Assembly: GCA_045133615.1 (NCBI GenBank) | Contig: JBGUUQ010000082.1 | Coordinates: forward strand, 1-6,496 | Source: M3 sp045133615 | Lineage (GTDB): Bacteria; Bacteroidota; Bacteroidia; Bacteroidales; Muribaculaceae | Length of the DNA stretch: 6,496 bases | Direction of reading: 5' to 3' | Part shown: positions 1 to 6,496 of the stretch, one piece after another | Position numbering within the stretch: the first letter of the stretch is position 1 | Layout: each line of letters opens with the position of its first letter | Notes under the pieces: model-generated | What the model was told of the DNA's origin: nothing | What the model saw: only the letters and a program-made list of their open reading frames with translations | The model's database searches: none | Made by a program: the position numbers and the translations under genes

Positions 1-2957
1 TTCATGTCACCCTTTGCTTCAACGTTGCTTATGGTGATTATATCCAGCAGGTGTTGTGAAAGTACAAGCACATCAGAGGCGGTGATTGTGTAATCGACGT
101 TTAAATCGCCGAGCGTATAATTATCAAATCCGCTTGCACCACGTGCTAAAAGGGTGAGGTTAGAAAGCATATCACCCGAGTTGCCCATAGCTTCCTTATA
201 AATCTGTAAGCCACCGGTGGCAAACTGTGACGGGTCAATCTCAATACCTGCACCAAGCGTACCATCAGCGAGTGTAAAATTGATTGTACCGAGGTTGCTA
301 TTTTTGATATAAAGCTTTGCACCATCGTAATAGATTGTGTAGGTCGCATTCATAAATGAAAGCACCTTGTCGCTCGATACACCGCTTTGAGCTGCTGCGT
401 CGGAAATCATTGTAGCGACTATGTCTCCCGACACAAATGCGCCCGTTTCTTCGTCGAATACTGAGTTTTCGTAAACGCAGAGATAGAGGGGATAGTTGAT
501 TTTTTGGGTCATATCGTATGCGTTACGGATTCTGAATGTGACATTTCCGATGGTGTAGTATATCGATTCGCCCGTGTAGGTTGTGTATCCGTTCCAGTTG
601 TAGTCAAACTGCATCTGGAATCCCTTTGAGACGTCAATGCTGTCTGATTTATACTTAACGAGGGTGGTATAGTTGGGAACATTTACCGAGCCGTTTATGA
701 TAGAGCTGTTTTCAGCGGAAACTGTCCAACTGTCAGCATCAAAGCTTTTCAACACCGATTCAAAATTTTTCTTTTCATCGGTATCAATCGGACTGCTTTC
801 GACATAGTATTCGTCATTAAAGCTGGTCGTTTCAAAGCTTACGCTGTGCGTCTGAGCATTACGGCGGTATTCATACGAATAGAATTTGACGGGCGATGTT
901 TTTTCAAGTTCCTCGTAGGGAACGGTCGTTTCGATAAGTACTTCGCCGTCACGTGCAACCTGAACGAGTCCGTCGTAATAGTAAAGGTCGTATTGATGTT
1001 GGTCGCTCAGGTATACGTTTGTCCACGAGCCGAGCAGGGTTGAATTATGATACAGTTCAATCTGTTTTGAGCCGTAAGCAATTCTCATTTCGAGTCCGCC
1101 GAAGCCGAATGAAGTATATGAATAGTAATCAAAGGAGTTATTGTTACCCGAAACGGTATAGGATGCACTTATCTTAAATCCCTTTTGAACGGGATAGTGG
1201 CGGCGAGTATCGTAGGTGGTTGCACTGCTGGGATATGAAATGGTGATGCCGTTTGTACCGAGTGCCTGACCACTGCCAACCCATCTTTCGGGAAGCGAGA
1301 ATTTGTCGGTGAAAACGGGTGTGAGTGAGGTCGAGGACGCCACATTGACCTTGCAGGTATCGGTGTAGTCGCCCGAAAGTGTTCTGGCGGTGATGGTACA
1401 TTCACCTTCGGCAATCGGGGTTACGAGTCCGTCGATGTCGACCGTTGCAATGGATTCGTCCGACGATTCCCAGATAACGGTGTCAATGGTAGCACCGGGC
1501 TTTTCGACGTTGGCATAGACGCGCTTCGAAAATCCTCCTGCGGTGAGCTGAACCTCGTCCTTGTCGAGAGAAATGCCCGTTGTGGGAACAATTCTGGTAA
1601 CGTGGCTACCTTCACCGGCATCGTTCATTTCCTTGACCTGAGCCGAAATGGCGCTTGCCCAAGCGTTGCCCATCTTTTCCTGTCCCTGTTCGTTGGGGTG
1701 AACCACGTCGGAGTCATAAAAGTCACCATTCTTGCTCGAAAGCTTGGTTGCGTTTCTGAGGTCAAAGAATCTTGCATCGTGTCCTTCGGCCTGCAATTCG
1801 GCAACTATTGTGGGGAGCAAAGCATTGAGTCCGTTGTCGGTGTATCCTTTTTCAATATCGGGGGAAATACCCTTTGCGTTGTTAATCAAGGAAGCGCAGT
1901 AAACGGTGATATCGGGAGCAAGCTCGAATATACGAAGGAGAAAATTCTTATACACCTCGTGCATATTGTCCATATCAATTCTGCGGAAATAGTTATTGTG
2001 TCCTATCATTACCAGCGCGATGTCGGCGGTGCCTCTGCTTCCGGTAACGTATTGGGGAAGGTAGTCGTAGGTGCTTCTGGAACCGGTGGTGGTGTTAGGG
2101 CCGATAACCGCACCGGGATAACCCGAGTGGGCAGAGTAATCGGTCGGTAAACGCGGCTCATCGGTGGTATAGGGACCTACAAAGTTGAATTCGAGTCCCT
2201 GCTTATATAAATTTTCGTATAAATAGTAACGATAGCCCGAATATGTGCCTACACCGTGGGTAATCGAGTCACCGATACAGGTGATGTTTACCTGTGTCTG
2301 CTTTTCCAAAACGGGCTTATCACTGCTTACAAAATAGTCATAGTCGCAAAGATAGAGGTCGGAAAGTACGGTATGCACCGAGTTCGGACCCCCATATTCC
2401 TTTTTGATTTCGGGTGTGCAGCTAATGAAATCGTCATTTTCCCAGCCGCCAACCTCGGTGGAATATGTGCCGTCGTTTAATTTCCACGTAATAATACCGG
2501 TAGGATTTTCGTCACTCTTTATCTTATCGTTATACATTTTCACCTTTCCATCATTATATGTAATGGTGAAAAATCCGTCTGAATATGCCTTTAACTCGTC
2601 ACTCGGCGCGTTGCCGTTTTGATGAGTAACACCCGAATTAAATATGGCTACCTGTGCGCCGTCCTTTTGGATAATATACTGAACTCCGGTGGTAGCTTGT
2701 GCGGTGACGAAACGCACCCTCATATCTCCGAGTATTACGTGTGATTTGGTGCCTGTGCTGTTCACGTCATCTCCTTGGAGAAGCATGCCGAGCTGAAAGG
2801 CGAATCCTTTTGACAGGTCAATCGGTTTAGCCGTGGATTTAATCTCTACGGCGTTGTTATCGTTTGCTACAACGTGACCTGCTTCATTATTAAATGACGC
2901 GGAGCCCGACACAATCGTCCATCCCGCTGTATTGAAATCGGCAAGGTACCATTCGGG
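1..2957 (-). repeat. Tandem gene duplication, copy A
   Basis: This segment is homologous, in the same orientation, to copy B at 3516-6496 over its whole length, from the residue matching the upstream edge of copy B to the window edge in the dockerin. Copy A is a net 24 bases shorter. The visible length difference falls largely in the linker after Big_2 and in the second module. Nucleotide identity is high but interrupted, with exact runs of 27 and 35 bases in the first module. Confidence 0.9.
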
Positions 2958-3053
2958 CTCGTTTTCGGCGGTATAGGCCGAAACATAAACGGGAGTTGAT
3001 ACCAAAACGATAGCAAGAGTCAATAAAACCGCTAATATTCTTTTGATATTCAT
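1..3053 (-). CDS. Secreted SGNH/GDSL (CE3-like) esterase with Big_2, beta-sandwich modules and dockerin; 3' end cut by window
   Basis: The reading frame is open for 1,017 codons and leaves the window inside the dockerin, so about 23 codons and the stop are missing. Residues 1-26 form a signal peptide (MNIKR, hydrophobic core, VSA before Y27). Residues ~35-240 are a beta-sandwich-like module of unknown family. Residues ~255-470 are an SGNH hydrolase: block I GDSIT at 261-265 (nucleophile S263), block II HSGYPG at 309-314, block III GHNN at 351-354 (oxyanion N353), block V D449-V-V-H452. SYR-like, FVG and H-x-G-x-x-G spacing resembles CE3 acetylxylan esterases. Big_2 Ig-like domain ~489-573 (SIATVD, GLVTP, G-x-CTITA). 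Second module ~581-750, third ~771-972. The dockerin starts near 983 (DLNVDYTITASD, calcium ligands intact). The 3053 start is chosen over an in-frame ATG at 3059 because it lies 6 bases from the ribosome site. Secretion and scaffold attachment are well supported; the ester substrate is inferred. A generic SGNH hydrolase is the alternative. Confidence 0.9.
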   Translation of the reverse strand, partial: MNIKRILAVLLTLAIVLVSTPVYVSAYTAENEPEWYLADFNTAGWTIVSGSASFNNEAGHVVANDNNAVEIKSTAKPIDLSKGFAFQLGMLLQGDDVNSTGTKSHVILGDMRVRFVTAQATTGVQYIIQKDGAQVAIFNSGVTHQNGNAPSDELKAYSDGFFTITYNDGKVKMYNDKIKSDENPTGIITWKLNDGTYSTEVGGWENDDFISCTPEIKKEYGGPNSVHTVLSDLYLCDYDYFVSSDKPVLEKQTQVNITCIGDSITHGVGTYSGYRYYLYENLYKQGLEFNFVGPYTTDEPRLPTDYSAHSGYPGAVIGPNTTTGSRSTYDYLPQYVTGSRGTADIALVMIGHNNYFRRIDMDNMHEVYKNFLLRIFELAPDITVYCASLINNAKGISPDIEKGYTDNGLNALLPTIVAELQAEGHDARFFDLRNATKLSSKNGDFYDSDVVHPNEQGQEKMGNAWASAISAQVKEMNDAGEGSHVTRIVPTTGISLDKDEVQLTAGGFSKRVYANVEKPGATIDTVIWESSDESIATVDIDGLVTPIAEGECTITARTLSGDYTDTCKVNVASSTSLTPVFTDKFSLPERWVGSGQALGTNGITISYPSSATTYDTRRHYPVQKGFKISASYTVSGNNNSFDYYSYTSFGFGGLEMRIAYGSKQIELYHNSTLLGSWTNVYLSDQHQYDLYYYDGLVQVARDGEVLIETTVPYEELEKTSPVKFYSYEYRRNAQTHSVSFETTSFNDEYYVESSPIDTDEKKNFESVLKSFDADSWTVSAENSSIINGSVNVPNYTTLVKYKSDSIDVSKGFQMQFDYNWNGYTTYTGESIYYTIGNVTFRIRNAYDMTQKINYPLYLCVYENSVFDEETGAFVSGDIVATMISDAAAQSGVSSDKVLSFMNATYTIYYDGAKLYIKNSNLGTINFTLADGTLGAGIEIDPSQFATGGLQIYKEAMGNSGDMLSNLTLLARGASGFDNYTLGDLNVDYTITASDVLVLSQHLLDIITISNVEAKGDM

Positions 3054-3059
3054 ATACAT

Positions 3060-3067
3060 CCACCTTT
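3060..3067 (-). promoter_or_regulatory. Ribosome binding site that fixes the start of the 1-3053 gene
   Basis: The minus strand reads AAAGGTGG, containing the AGGTG part of the anti-Shine-Dalgarno complement. It lies 6 bases from the ATG at 3053, which is normal spacing, but directly abuts the in-frame ATG at 3059. This favours the MNIKR start over MYMNIKR. Confidence 0.75.
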
Positions 3068-3090
3068 CAAGCTGGGAGATAATTTATGCA

Positions 3091-3153
3091 ATTTACAGGT
3101 CAAAAACTTTGAATTTGCAAAAAATACAGTATTACATAAGCCAACCTGCAAAT
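3091..3153 (-). promoter_or_regulatory. Inverted repeats in the predicted 5' leader; possible alternative hairpins
   Basis: In the leader RNA, ATTTGCAGGT (3153-3144) can pair with ACCTGTAAAT (3100-3091) over 10 positions including one G-U pair. Its first 7 bases can instead pair perfectly with TGCAAAT at 3119-3113. The two pairings exclude each other. The distal arm lies about 24 bases upstream of the ribosome binding site. No known riboswitch class is recognised, and in such AT-rich DNA a chance origin is quite possible. Confidence 0.25.
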
Positions 3154-3169
3154 CCATCTTTACTCGTTA

Positions 3170-3198
3170 ATTTTACAAAAACTAAATTATTTTTTCAA
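3170..3198 (-). promoter_or_regulatory. Candidate sigma-A promoter of the 1-3053 gene
   Basis: On the minus strand TTGAAA (3198-3193) and TAAAAT (3175-3170) are separated by exactly 17 bases. Each hexamer differs from the TTGACA/TATAAT consensus at one position. The stretch upstream of the -35 box is nearly all A and T, as an UP element would be. Transcription would start near 3163, giving a leader of about 110 bases. The region is so AT-rich that chance -10 boxes are common: TATAAT also occurs on this strand at 3309-3304 and 3293-3288, but without a good -35 box at 16-18 bases. This is the best pair seen, not a proven start. Confidence 0.5.
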
Positions 3199-3398
3199 TT
3201 CTTTTTAACATTTTCTATAAAAAATCATAAGTTTGTATAAATAAATATGTATATTTTGTTAATAGTACCCTTATAAACAGCACAAATATTATATAATGGA
3301 CAAATTATAACAATTTGAGTTGAAAAGTGATGCTTTTTGTCGTATATCACCCTCGTTTATAGCTTTTAAAACCACTTGTTTTCATAACAAATATCAAT

Positions 3399-3432
3399 AA
3401 AAAACGGCCTTTGAAACCCAAAGCCGTTTTTT
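3399..3432 (-). terminator. Rho-independent terminator of the 3446-6496 gene
   Basis: It begins 13 bases past the TAA stop. Arms 3419-3432 and 3399-3413 pair as AAAAAACGGCTTTG with its complement, leaving one bulged base (C at plus-strand position 3408 or 3409) and a 5-base loop. On the minus strand the stem ends in a run of six T. The A-run on the other side means it could also stop plus-strand transcription, but no plus-strand gene is visible to need it. Confidence 0.88.
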
Positions 3433-3445
3433 ATTGTAAATTCGT

Positions 3446-6400
3446 TTATTCCGACATACCAAGAATGTTCATTTTTAGGATGGTAAGGTCGGTCGAGTCG
3501 ACAATGCCGTCGGTGTTCATGTCGCCCTTTGTGTTAATACTGTCAACCGAGGTTATGCCAAGCAGGTGCTGTGAAAATACAAGCACGTCAGAGGCGGTGA
3601 TTGCATAGTCTCCGTTAAGGTCGCCGACCTGAACTGTGGCGAGACCACCTGCATCGCGTCCTGAAAGGATAAAGTTGGACAGCATATTGCCCGAGTTGCC
3701 CATAGATTCCTTATAAATCTGAATACCTGCGTCCTCAAACTGTGACGGGTCAATTTCGATGCCTGTACCAAGCGAACCGTCGGCGAGGATGAAATTGATT
3801 GTACCGAGGTTGCTATTCTTGATATAAAGCTTTGAGCCATCGTAATAGATGGTGTAGGTTGCATTCATAAAATCGAGTATACCATCACTCGACTGATTTA
3901 TCTCACCTGTCGCATCCGAAATCATTGTAGCGATGAGATCGCCCGCTGTGAGAGCACCTGTTTCCTCGTCGAATACCGAATTTTCGTAAACGCATAGGTA
4001 AAGCGGATAATTGCGTGACTGTGTAATATCGTAGGCGTTGCGGAGTCGGAATGTAACGTCGCCTATGGTGTAGTAAATTGATTCGCCATAGTAACGTTTA
4101 TAGTTGTTCCAATTAAAGTCGAGTTGCATCTGGAATCCTTTTGAAAGGTTGATGTTGCTGCCGTTGTACTTAACGAGAGTCTTTGCTGTGGGGGCGTTGA
4201 CAGCGTCGTTTGCGATAGAGCCGCTTTCGGCGGTCAGCGTCCAGTTTTCGGCATCAAAGCCGTCAAGTACAGTTTCAAATCCATTCTTTTTATCGGTGTC
4301 AATCGGGCTGATTTCAACATAGCTTTCGTCCTCGAAGCTCAGAGTTTCCAAGCTAATACTGTGTGTTTGGGCATAGCGGTTGAATTCGCCTGAATAGAAT
4401 TTAATGGGTGATGTTTTTTCAAGTTCTTCGTACGGAACGGTTGCCTCTACAACGATTTCGTTGTTACGTACGACTTTTACGTTGCCATTATCGTAGTAAA
4501 GGTCATATCGACGCATTCCGCCTTCGTAGGAATGCACCCATTTACCGAGAAATGTTGAATTATGATACAGCTCAATTGACTTTGCGCCGTAAGCGAGTCT
4601 CATTTCGAGTCCGCCAAAGGAGAATGATGAGTATGTATAATTTGAGAAGGAGGATTCATTACCTGCAACTGTATAATACACAGAGAGTTTGAATTCGTTT
4701 TGAACAGTATAGTGACGGCGGGTATCGTAATATGTTGAGTTGCCCTGACCGGGGAACCAAATATGGATACCATCGTCACCGAGTCCCTGATAACCGCCAC
4801 CTACCCAGCGTTCAGGTAGCGAGAAATGATCACTGAAAGCGGTTACGAGTGAATTTTCTCCCGAGGTTGCGGAGGATACATTGATTTTACAAGTAGCGGT
4901 AAAGTCGCCCGAAAGCGTCCTGGCGGTGATGGTACATTTGCCTTCGGCAAGCGGTGTGACGAGTCCGTCGATGTCAACCGTTGCGATCGATTCATCCGAC
5001 GATTCCCATAAAACAGTATCAATTGTAGCACCTTGCATTTGTACGTCGGCATATATGCGCTTGCGGTAACCGCCTGCGGTGAGGTCAAGCTCGTAGTTAT
5101 CCAAGCTAACGCCCATTGTAGGAACAATTCTGGTACTATAGCTGCCTTCACCGGCGTCATTCATCTCTTTAATCTGAGCCGAAATAGCGCTTGCCCAAGC
5201 GTCACCAATCTTTTTCTGACCCTGTTCATTTGGGTGAACGCCGTCACCGGGGTTAAAGTCGCCGTTTTCACCCGAAAGATTAGTAGCGGTCTGAAGGTCA
5301 AAGAATTTAACATCATATCCCTCTGCCTGTAATTCCTCAACCACACCGGGAATCAAGGCATTGAGTCCGGTATCAGTGTATCCCTTTTCAACGTCGGGGG
5401 ACATACCTGTTGTGGTACTGACCATGGTAGCGCAGTAAACGGTAATGTCAGGGGCAAGCTCAAAAATGCGTAGAATGAAGTTTTTATAAACCTCGTCGAT
5501 ATTATCAATATCAATCTTTTGATAATAGTTGTTATGGCCGAGCATTACAAGCGCGATATCTGCTGTGCCCGTGCTTCCTGCAACATAGTTGGGAAGCCAG
5601 TCGTACGAGCTTCTGGCACCTGAATTATTGTTCGGTCCGATAACTGCGCCCGAATAACCGCCGTGAGCATAGTATGCCGAGGGCAGACGAGGGTCATTTG
5701 TAGTGTAAGGACCAACAAAGTTGAATTTAAGTCCCTGTCTATACAGATTTTCAAACAGATAGTAACGATATGCCGAATATGTGCCAACGCCTTCTGTAAT
5801 TGAGTCACCGATACAAGCGATGTTTACCTGGGTCTGTTTTTCAAAAACGGGCTTTTCGCAATTTATGAAAAAGTCGTAGTCGCAAAGGTAAAGGTCGTAG
5901 AGTACAGTATGTACGGTGTTGGGACCGCCAAAGTCCTTTTTGATATTAGGTGTACAACTTACAAAATCGTCATCTTCCCAGCCGCCAACCTCGGTGGAAT
6001 ACGTGCCGTCGCTCAGCTTCCAGTTGATAATGCCGGTAGGATTGGAGTCGCTCTTTATTTTGTCGTTGTACATTTTTACCTTTCCATCATTATATGTAAT
6101 GGTGAAAAATCCATCCGAATATGCCTTTAATTCATCACTCGGCTCGTTACCGTTGTGGTGTCTGACACCCGAATCAAAGTAAGCAACTTGTGCGCCGTCC
6201 TTTTCAATAATATATCTAACCGATTCGGCAGAAGCTCGTGCGGTAATGAAATTTACCATCATATCTCCAAGTATAACGTAGGATGTATTACCCCAGCTGT
6301 TTACATACTCTCCTTGAAGAACCATACCGAGTTGGAAGGCGAATCCTTTTGACAGATCGATGGGATTCCCTGTGGCCTTGATTTGCAAGTATTCGTTGTT

Positions 6401-6496
6401 GCTTGACACAACGTGACCTGCATCATTGTCAAATGACACAGCACCCGACACAATCGACCATCCCGACGAATTGAAACCGGCAAGGTAGCACTCGGG
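3446..6496 (-). CDS. Secreted SGNH/GDSL (CE3-like) esterase with Big_2, beta-sandwich modules and dockerin; paralog of the 1-3053 gene, 5' end cut by window
   Basis: 1,016 codons are visible before a TAA stop. By comparison with the neighbouring paralog, about 32 N-terminal residues (signal peptide and start) lie beyond base 6496. A GTG at 6451 is internal to the first module (I-V-S-G), not the start. Numbered from the window edge: beta-sandwich-like module ~4-210; SGNH domain ~224-440 with GDSIT 230-234 (nucleophile S232), HGGYSG 278-283, GHNN 320-323 and D418-G-V-H421; Big_2 domain 458-542; second module ~550-725; third module ~747-945; complete type I dockerin 959-1016. The dockerin has two calcium loops, DLNGDYAITASD and DMNTDGIVDSTD, each followed by a helix, and ends LGMSE. 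In the first 102 residues of the SGNH core, 24 differ from the paralog by hand count. Likely a carbohydrate esterase on an extracellular cohesin scaffold; the substrate is inferred. It is followed by an intrinsic terminator, so co-transcription with the next gene is unlikely to be strong. Confidence 0.92.
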   Translation of the reverse strand, partial: PECYLAGFNSSGWSIVSGAVSFDNDAGHVVSSNNEYLQIKATGNPIDLSKGFAFQLGMVLQGEYVNSWGNTSYVILGDMMVNFITARASAESVRYIIEKDGAQVAYFDSGVRHHNGNEPSDELKAYSDGFFTITYNDGKVKMYNDKIKSDSNPTGIINWKLSDGTYSTEVGGWEDDDFVSCTPNIKKDFGGPNTVHTVLYDLYLCDYDFFINCEKPVFEKQTQVNIACIGDSITEGVGTYSAYRYYLFENLYRQGLKFNFVGPYTTNDPRLPSAYYAHGGYSGAVIGPNNNSGARSSYDWLPNYVAGSTGTADIALVMLGHNNYYQKIDIDNIDEVYKNFILRIFELAPDITVYCATMVSTTTGMSPDVEKGYTDTGLNALIPGVVEELQAEGYDVKFFDLQTATNLSGENGDFNPGDGVHPNEQGQKKIGDAWASAISAQIKEMNDAGEGSYSTRIVPTMGVSLDNYELDLTAGGYRKRIYADVQMQGATIDTVLWESSDESIATVDIDGLVTPLAEGKCTITARTLSGDFTATCKINVSSATSGENSLVTAFSDHFSLPERWVGGGYQGLGDDGIHIWFPGQGNSTYYDTRRHYTVQNEFKLSVYYTVAGNESSFSNYTYSSFSFGGLEMRLAYGAKSIELYHNSTFLGKWVHSYEGGMRRYDLYYDNGNVKVVRNNEIVVEATVPYEELEKTSPIKFYSGEFNRYAQTHSISLETLSFEDESYVEISPIDTDKKNGFETVLDGFDAENWTLTAESGSIANDAVNAPTAKTLVKYNGSNINLSKGFQMQLDFNWNNYKRYYGESIYYTIGDVTFRLRNAYDITQSRNYPLYLCVYENSVFDEETGALTAGDLIATMISDATGEINQSSDGILDFMNATYTIYYDGSKLYIKNSNLGTINFILADGSLGTGIEIDPSQFEDAGIQIYKESMGNSGNMLSNFILSGRDAGGLATVQVGDLNGDYAITASDVLVFSQHLLGITSVDSINTKGDMNTDGIVDSTDLTILKMNILGMSE
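3516..6496 (-). repeat. Tandem gene duplication, copy B
   Basis: This is the partner of copy A at 1-2957. Base 3516 aligns with window base 1 (both read TTCATGTC) and base 6496 aligns with about 2957. The last ~23 codons of this gene (3446-3515) have no visible partner only because copy A is cut by the window edge. Confidence 0.9.

Larger units (their letters stand above)
3054..3445. other. Intergenic region between the two paralogs
   Basis: These 392 bases are far richer in A and T than the flanking genes and carry no credible coding sequence. Reading in the direction of the genes, they hold the terminator of the upstream gene, an AT-rich stretch (~3200-3395), the promoter candidate, a leader of about 110 bases and the ribosome binding site. 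A perfect 6-base inverted repeat with a 5-base gap (CAAATT at 3301-3306, AATTTG at 3312-3317) overlaps an isolated TATAAT. The 10-base palindrome ATTATATAAT lies at 3288-3297. Either could be an operator or chance. Confidence 0.7.

Noticed and set aside
1602..2150. Open frame of 182 codons on the plus strand
   Set aside because: It lies antisense to the conserved SGNH domain of the 1-3053 gene, which keeps catalytic motifs and a full paralog. It shows no recognisable domain and no ribosome binding site supporting its start.
2542..2576. Imperfect hairpin around CATTATATGTAATG within the coding sequence as a regulatory element
   Set aside because: The perfect arms are only 5 bases and the sequence encodes a conserved protein motif (FTITYNDG), which explains its conservation better.
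3043..3240. Open frame of 65 codons on the plus strand in the intergenic gap
   Set aside because: It overlaps the start of the 1-3053 gene. Its Lys/Asn/Phe/Ile-rich composition is what AT-rich noncoding DNA yields by chance.
3552..3864. Minus-strand open frame of 103 codons in another frame near the gene end
   Set aside because: It sits inside the third module and dockerin of the 3446-6496 gene in a shifted frame. A similar shadow appears at the matching place in the paralog (146-349), simply because the two DNA stretches are homologous.
4300..4900. Middle beta-sandwich module as a GH16-type glucanase
   Set aside because: The concanavalin-like pattern is suggestive, but no E-x-D-x-x-E catalytic signature is present in either paralog, so a catalytic call is not supported.
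6451..6451. GTG at 6451 as start of the upstream gene
   Set aside because: The frame stays open to the window edge, and the residues before it (YLAGFNSSGWSI) align with residues 36-47 of the paralog, so the true start is outside the window.
1..6496. Two-copy repeat as a mobile element or phage structure
   Set aside because: There is no transposase, integrase, terminal inverted repeat or target-site duplication. The repeat unit is a whole gene with normal domain structure.

Overview
The window holds two large tandem paralogous genes on the minus strand. They are separated by one AT-rich intergenic gap of 392 bases. Both genes run off the window: the downstream copy (bases 1-3053) lacks its last ~23 codons, and the upstream copy (3446-6496) lacks roughly its first 32 codons. 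There are no RNA genes, mobile elements or CRISPR arrays, and no convincing plus-strand gene.

Both genes encode secreted multidomain proteins of about 1,040-1,050 residues with the same order of parts: (signal peptide) - beta-sandwich-like module - SGNH/GDSL hydrolase domain resembling acetylxylan esterases of carbohydrate esterase family 3 - bacterial Ig-like (Big_2) domain - second beta-sandwich-like module - third beta-sandwich-like module - type I dockerin. The signal peptide is visible only in the 1-3053 copy, and the complete dockerin only in the 3446-6496 copy. The expected role is removal of acetyl or other ester groups from plant or host polysaccharides by an enzyme docked to a cohesin-bearing scaffold (cellulosome or similar) outside the cell. 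That role is inferred from families, not shown by the sequence.

The organism is most likely an anaerobic Gram-positive of the Clostridia, for example a Ruminococcus-like or uncultured gut or rumen member. Reasons are the type I dockerins, the Gram-positive-style signal peptide, the AGGTG-type ribosome binding site, the very AT-rich intergenic DNA and the strong A/T-flanked intrinsic terminator. No species can be named.

Although the genes are co-oriented, they look like separate transcription units. The upstream gene ends in an intrinsic terminator (3399-3432). The downstream gene has its own sigma-A-type promoter candidate (3170-3198) and a leader of about 110 bases. The points most worth following are the double-copy architecture, an apparent internal duplication in which the first beta-sandwich module is related to the last, the altered SGNH block III (GHNN instead of GxND) in both copies, and paralog differences beside the active site.
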